Source: Symbiodinium natans
Taxonomy: Eukaryota > Sar > Dinophyceae > Suessiales > Symbiodiniaceae
DNA: 64,000 bases
Assembly (NCBI GenBank): GCA_905221605.1
Contig: CAJNDS010000868.1
Coordinates: 1-64,000 of the forward strand
Direction of reading: 5' to 3'
Position 1 is the first letter of the stretch. Each line of letters begins with the position of its first letter. The position numbers and the translations under genes are program-made. Shown here piece by piece: positions 58,740 through 64,000 of the stretch. Under the pieces are notes generated by a model, which searched no databases, was not told the origin of the DNA, and was given only the letters and a program-made list of their open reading frames with translations.

Positions 58740-60600
58740 CTGGACTCTGAGCCCGCGGGCTTTGACTAATATGAGCTCAGAGGCCACTCCTGAAGGCCCT
58801 GGGCCCACATGGGCCACTCTCGCCTTTTTTGCAGCTGGGGGATGTCCCTGGGCAGCGAAAAACAGGGCAGCTCAGCCTTCAGCCTCCGTGTGTAACATGA
58901 GTGGTGCCTCAGCCTGCGTGGAGTGCTCCGGGAGGAAGTTCACCTGCAAAGTGTGTGGCCAGAGGCTTGTTTGTGGGGAAGCAAGGCGTCCTCTCAAAAG
59001 GCTCAAAGGCTGAGCTTTGGGGCTCTTCCACCTGCACTGCCGTGCATGGCGAATTGGCCATTTCAGAGGCCCTGGAGGCGACCTCCCCGCAAAATGCCCG
59101 TGGCCTCAGAACTCACGCGCGCGCGCGGAACTGATTTTCGACTTCTACAACGAATGCCTCGCAGGATGCTTGATAAATAGACGCAAGTAGAAAGGCACGG
59201 CCGGGAAGTATGGGAAAGTAGAGACGATGCCAAGAGAAAGCCAGCAATCTTCAGACAGGACTTAAACCCAAATCAACCTAAATTCCCAACTCGTTTCATC
59301 AAAGCGTATCATGAAGGAATGTATTTAAAGCAGATTCTTCAGCAGCCTGATGCTGAAACTGTTTCTTCGATTACCCGATCATGGATACTGAAACTTCTGG
59401 CAATGCACTTGCTGAGGTTCGGTCTGCAGGGGAAAGTCTTCCGCAAGAGCCAGCAGCTCCGCAACTTTTAGGGGGACGGCCGAAGATGACAAGACCAGAA
59501 ACCTAGGCTGCAAACATGCGCTATGATGTGTTGAGTCGCCTTATTCCACCGAAGCACCCAAAGTCTGCCTTGCTTGTCAACCAAGTCGCGGATGCCGTTC
59601 GGGGCTCTCCAGGAAAACCGTCTGCACCTTAATGCTGTTCAAGGAGCACAGCACTGGCAGGCATGTCACCCCCGGCACAAAGCTTTGCTGCATTTGTCGG
59701 TACAAACGCGTGAAGCATTCATTTCGAACATTAACACAGCATGGAAGGCTTTCATGATGCAATGTGTTTCGGTGCTCACTCATTAAGGAGCTTGACGTCT
59801 GGAGAGGACGTCACCACAGCTCCTCCGACACCACCAGCTCTGGCTCCTGCCCGAGGCCGATGCGAACCGACGGCTCACGCTCGAGAACCTTCGAGAACCT
59901 TCGGGTTGCGCGGAAGCCGCGAACAAGCAAGAGCGGCAAAGGCGGCCTTTGCCAAGTCTCACCGCCACCCTTCTCCCATCATCACTGACCTGCGACCAGA
60001 CAGACACAGCCGCGCTGTCCAGAGCTCTGGGAGAGGGAAGCACTTGGTTCACTGCCATTAGCTCAAAGGCACAAGAGTCCAACCTGCAGTATACACGTCA
60101 TGATATGCCAGCTTCAGCTTGACATGATTCTGTAGCTACCCAGTCGCCATCTCCCCTGAGCTCTTGAGATTCGTGCCGATCGTGCTGGTCTACACGGGGG
60201 GCTCGAAGGCCCCTGTGTACTTCCGTCACAGTGGGCTCAATGGCCCAAAGGCCCCCGAAGGCTCAAAAGACATGACTTTCCCCCACCACCGAACTCGGAA
60301 TTTGCAACTTGCTTCGACTTGCCTAAGTCTCAGCATGGCTGGCACTTTCAGGCTTCACTTTAGGTTTTGAAGTTCAGCGAGTTTAGGTCCCAACCTCACA
60401 CAGCACCGCTGTACAGCGGCCCATGAAGGCAAGGAAGAGGTGATCCTGGTGTTGGATTTTGCAATAATACACCGTTTATGACGCTATGACGCACGTAAAA
60501 AAATGCTTTAAGGCTCACTCAGGCTCACTGGGCTTTGCAGTCCCGCACGAGCAGCGCCACTGCGGCGCCACATCCGTCCGCAATCTCTGGGTTCCTCTCA
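58740..60600. other. 1.9 kb without a firm gene
   Basis: A plus frame at 58762-59013 ends CVECSGRKFTCKVCGQRLVC, superficially zinc-finger-like, against the strand of all other genes. The same DNA read on minus gives VNFLPEHSTQAEAPLMLH after a CAG. GGCCC/GGGCC-rich patches at 58780-58840 and 60195-60265 look related. No supportable gene. Confidence 0.3.
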
Positions 60601-60619
60601 CACACACTTCTAGGGGCAG

Positions 60620-60960
60620 TGGCCTCCTAGAAAGCCAGGTAAGAAATGCCCCCCGTACAGCCGCAGCCTTATCAGAAGCTCTTGATCAAGAGTTTCCAAA
60701 CTCTTGGCAACAGCCTCGTCTGGGTCAACTCGGCTCGTGCACTCAAGCACACAAGGCACGTCCAGGCCCGTCACAGACTCAACTGACGACGCTGTCGGAG
60801 TGCCAGTCCTCACGGCAACTGATCTCTCGCTCAGGTACAAAGCACAAAGCAAGCTGTGCAAAGCACAGAGAAGCACGCGTGGCCTCAACTCCGAGAGAGA
60901 GTTTAGAAGTGCAATGTGGAAGTTCAGCGCGCAGAACCTCGTTCCGACAAAGACAGTGAA
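60620..60960 (-). CDS. exons of an unknown gene
   Basis: Minus frames read FTVFVGTRFCALNFHIALLN (about 60957-60895) and SVTGLDVPCVLECTSRVDPD, then AVAKSLETLDQELLIRLRLY (about 60785-60640). Protein-like; no domain recognised and no join proven. Confidence 0.35.
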
Positions 60961-61390
60961 CTGGTGAGATGAGGTCGGCATGGGCCTTCCTTCTGGCTCC
61001 AACTTGGCGGCCCTCGGGAGTTCGCCCAAAAGCTGAAGGCCTGAAGAGCCTCTGAAAACTCTTTGTGGCGCAGAACGCCACCGCGTTGAGCGATGTTCCG
61101 CCACATCTGGCGAGCGCGCGGGCGCACACGCACGTGCGCAGTATCTGCGGGCGCGCGCGGTCACACGCGGGCTCTGAGACATGACGCAAGACGCAAGATG
61201 CTGAATTGCATACCGTGGGTGTCGGGCAAGTGCCAGAGAGGAGCTCAGCAGATGCCGGTCCGGCAACTCCAACTCCAGCTCTGGATAGGCCATCGAAGAC
61301 ACAGTACAACCCCATAGGCGGCTTCCTTGACAGCACTTGCCACAGTGTGCAAAGGCTCACGAATGCTGCACATGCAAGAAACCTCCAGTC

Positions 61391-62040
61391 TCATGAAAGC
61401 AAGGCGTCCTTTCGAAAAGCCCGGTCGTCGGAACCTCGTACTTCAGCTGCGTAGCGACCTTCAGCCACATTTGGTGGTTCCGCGCTTTCAGCATCAAAAC
61501 GTGATATGCGCTGGGGCCAACTGGTCACTGCCTTGTTGAGATCCTTCACGATCACATGGCGCAACACCGGCTTCTGCTTGGGATCCGCTGACCCTTGAAC
61601 ATGGGGCGGTGACAGAGTAGCACTTCTGCAAGCGGAACTGAATTGTGCAAAGGAGGGGTAAGCTTTTGGAGTGTGTCGGAAGTTTTGGTCAGTTTCGGCA
61701 GCCCAGCCTCTGACATACACTCCGTCAACAAGCACGTTTGGTGGCCGGGCAGGCTTGTGTTCCTCCTTGGCTTTCTCCCGCTTCGCCAGTACAGCCTCCA
61801 GCTGCATCGGCATAGTGGCCTGCACTTGGTTACTGGTACACCCATATTCACAAAACCAAATGAAAGCACAGAAAACAAGACTGGATGGTGCAGCTGGTCC
61901 TGCACGGATCCTCTGTGCGAGGTATTGCCTTGCCTGAGGTGATGGCGCAAGTTGTTGGATACTTTGCATGACTTCTGCATGAATACTTTGGTACAATGTC
62001 GTGGAGCCGATGGGGTCATCTGACAAAAAAGCTGATTCCC
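61391..62040 (-). CDS. unknown protein, ~215-codon open frame (possibly two exons)
   Basis: The frame runs from about 62050 without an ATG at its upstream end, reading WESAFLSDDPIGSTTLYQSI, AEVMQSIQQLAPSPQARQYL, later MQLEAVLAKREKAKEEHKPA and PKQKPVLRHVIVKDLNKAVT, to TAA at 61391. A hydrophobic, Cys-containing stretch in the middle (SSLVFCAFIWFCEYGC, about 61885-61838) could be a transmembrane segment or an in-frame intron. No domain recognised. Confidence 0.4.
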
Positions 62041-63039
62041 ACGGCTTGGTCACTGTGTATTAGGTCCAAATGAGCAAGCTATCGCAGGGTGATCTCCTGT
62101 CTACTGCTCTGATGCAACAATGTGTGCAGGCGGAGTTTTGCAACAAACCCTTTGATCGGCATGGGCTTGTGTGGCGTGAACAAAACCCGTAGGACATGAG
62201 TCAGCGGCAGTCCCTTGAAGAAGGTGCCAGCAGTTCCCATGGTCTTGGCCAAAGCGGCAGCCTGTCAAGTGAGATGAAGCATCATAATGTAATACAAGCC
62301 CCCTGCAATCGATGCAGCTGCAGAACCTGTCAAGATGCCTCAAACGCTATTCGTTGCCACTGTACCTCCCTGCCTCTTTCTCCGTCGCCATTGGCACCGG
62401 TAGGCACGCAGAATCAGCAACCGTCAAGAGGGGCCATCTCACAATGCACACCTAATGGTTAACGCGATATCACCTGAAACCGTCATCTGTTGTAAGCACG
62501 GCCGACCTTCTGCTAGTAGCCGCAACTAGGCCTCTCTGTCATGATGGTCAACACACGTCAGCATCTTTCTTTAGCAGTCGTATCTACTAGGACCTAGTAT
62601 GGAGTAGTAGCTAGCAACAGCGCAACGGCGGCTTTGCTGGTAGCTGAAGCAGTGCGGTGCAGTGAGGTGCCGTGCGGCGCGTGCTCTGCAGTGATGCCCT
62701 GTTCACCTGTTTCTGTCCTTTACAGGCCAGAGGGGCTTGCATCAAGCAGTGTCGAGCATGCCATAGATCAAAAACAATCTGCGAAGAGCCGAGGCATGTC
62801 GAGGCCCAGGAGGCCTTAGTCGGCCTAGCTAGCATCCGCTCCAGGATTGCTTTCTTGCCTGCCTTCGGATGGGTGGACTCCATCACGGTCGCGAAGCCCC
62901 AGCAGGCGGAGCGGTACAGGTTCTCCTGACTGTCCCCCAAAACTGCCCCAACTGCACACGCCGGCCAGTTCGCGCAACTGATGTGGCCTCCTGATATTTG
63001 TAAAAGTTGTGGTAAGCACCAAAGGTTCGCGTGAAGCCT

Positions 63040-63207
63040 GCATTGCAATGTCAGCAACCTCTGCGGCTCTGCGGCACCCTCTATACCATCAGCAGCAACG
63101 TGGCCTTTCATCAAGTACCCCAGAGCCATGTGGCTGAAGGCAAACTTGTCTACCTCAGCAAACATATACCAAGACTGAGCGATGGCAACTTCCGGAGTCT
63201 TCCCCAA
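63040..63207 (-). CDS. possible SEL1-like repeat exon
   Basis: A minus frame reads SWYMFAEVDKFAFSHMALGY followed by LMKGH. The A-x-M-A-L-G-Y-x-x-x-x-G pattern matches Sel1-like (HRD3/SEL1L-type) repeats, which in SEL1L/HRD3 form an ER-associated-degradation scaffold. Only one repeat is clear, and the expected continuation (AAEVADIAMQ) is in another frame 8 bp on, so a splice, an indel or a pseudogene is possible. Upstream, an acceptor (TTTTGCAG|GTGCCGG) follows a tandem-repeat intron at 63275-63330. Confidence 0.4.
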
Positions 63208-63274
63208 ATCGTTGCTGTGTCACAAACGCGCAGTAGAACTTCTCCTTGTCCCAAATCCGGCACCTGCAAAACTG

Positions 63275-63330
63275 CTGTATTGTGACACCATCTGGCACCA
63301 TCTGACACCATCTACCATCTGACACCTCTG
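63275..63330. repeat. tandem repeat (TGACACCATC), ~5 units
   Basis: About five degenerate copies of TGACACCATC with TGGCACCATC variants, inside the presumed intron upstream of the SEL1-like exon. Confidence 0.85.
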
Positions 63331-64000
63331 CTTCTTCAGACTTCAAACAGAGCTGGCAGAAAACAGAATGCAGAGCGAAAGCCGACAGTCTTTGGCCTGG
63401 ATCCCCTGGTCTATGTCAGCTAAAGGATTGGACCATCAATGCTTGCTGTGGCCAACTCCCATGCTGCAAAGCTGCAAAATACTTTATTCAAACTCTTTAC
63501 TCAAACTTTGCACGTAGGCTCTCGAGACTGCTTGTACTCGTCTTTAAGGCCCAGGTCTACATGTGCACATTGCATCAGCGAGCCCAGCTTGAAGTGGCCA
63601 CATCTGCACGATGCAAGCACAGATAGCGCTGCCCCGCCGTTGATATCTATATACAGGTTGGGCTTGGATTGTCTACGGACACTGAGTGCCGAGTCGTCGG
63701 AAGTAAGGGTCCAGGAATGCCGCGATATGGACGGCTTGGCCGTGGTGTGAAACCCCCAAAAAAATTCTCCGCAGGGCAAATTTCAAATTTCAGATGCAGT
63801 GCAGTGGAGCGCGCTACCGCATTGCACCCTCACCGTATCGAAGCCTCGAGCGACTTGCTGAGTGAGCTGAGTGAAGTTGCCGAAGAGAGCTGTGCAGCAG
63901 AGCTGAGGGGTATCCAAGGCTTGCACGTCAGGCCGCAACATGATGACCTGACAGACGAACAGCCGTTGTAAGGACTTCTTTGCTGCAGCTGGCGACACTT

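Noticed and set aside
58762-59013. Plus-strand CxxC-containing zinc-finger-like frame
   Set aside because: Short, on the opposite strand to all genes, with irregular Cys spacing; an equally good minus frame overlaps.

Overview
The window looks like nuclear DNA of a dinoflagellate, most likely a Symbiodiniaceae/Suessiales-type genome. This is inferred from sequence style; no marker gene fixes the species. The reasons are: (1) exons of 28-120 bp separated by short introns; (2) donors that are GC or GA as often as GT, with acceptors almost always AG|G; (3) essentially every supportable gene on the minus strand across all 64 kb, as in dinoflagellate unidirectional gene blocks; (4) several PDZ-like domains of the form common in dinoflagellates (GD-R-I-V-x-V-N-G followed by a Met-x-x-x-L helix); (5) short interstitial CCCTAAA telomere-like tracts; and (6) abundant simple repeats. 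No rRNA, tRNA, CRISPR array, transposase, virus or bacterial operon was found. Coding sequence was found by translating the minus strand in all frames and joining exons wherever reading frame, splice sites and a family consensus agreed.

Layout, left to right (transcription runs right to left). 0.2-3.4 kb: armadillo-repeat gene of at least 13 small exons. 4.3-6.1 kb: a 65-aa secreted-protein candidate and a complete three-exon 161-aa gene. 8.9-10.0 kb: single-exon secreted protein with a cadherin-like beta-sandwich and a Cys-rich growth-factor-receptor-like region. 11.2-15.8 kb: fragments of unknown genes, one EF-hand loop and a Cys/His cluster. 16.3-16.9 kb: exons of a sodium/calcium exchanger-like (NCL-type) transporter. 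18.4-22.0 kb: large PDZ-like/low-complexity gene split by a 0.7-kb microsatellite intron. 24.2-24.9 kb: multi-pass membrane protein. 25.5-26.1 kb: CS-domain (NudC/p23-type) gene. 27.4-29.7 kb: leucine-rich-repeat exons. 30.2-32.7 kb: unknown exons. 34.5-37.2 kb: an unknown gene beginning 35 bp after the stop of a SET-domain methyltransferase-like gene. 39.3-39.6 kb: unknown exons. 40.5-40.9 kb: 26-bp minisatellite. 41.7-43.8 kb: ARM/HEAT-like, LRR, PDZ-like and unknown exons. 44.9-47.3 kb: LRR gene. 48.7-49.1 kb: PDZ-like domain over four exons. 53.1-54.1 kb: SprT-like metalloprotease. 54.3-56.6 kb: multi-exon gene of unknown family. 57.2-58.4 kb: parvulin-type prolyl isomerase. 60.6-62.1 kb: unknown exons. 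63.0-63.2 kb: possible SEL1-like repeat.

The genes do not form a recognisable pathway: they are a typical mix of scaffold, housekeeping and lineage-specific proteins. The most unusual signal is how the introns are built. In the armadillo gene, twelve consecutive introns can be placed by frame and repeat consensus and none has a GT donor. Several introns here are bounded by 5-8 bp direct repeats straddling the splice sites, or filled with short tandem repeats, as expected for introner-like or recently inserted introns. Exon limits are given to the base where frame and splice sites agree and approximately elsewhere; transcript ends cannot be seen.
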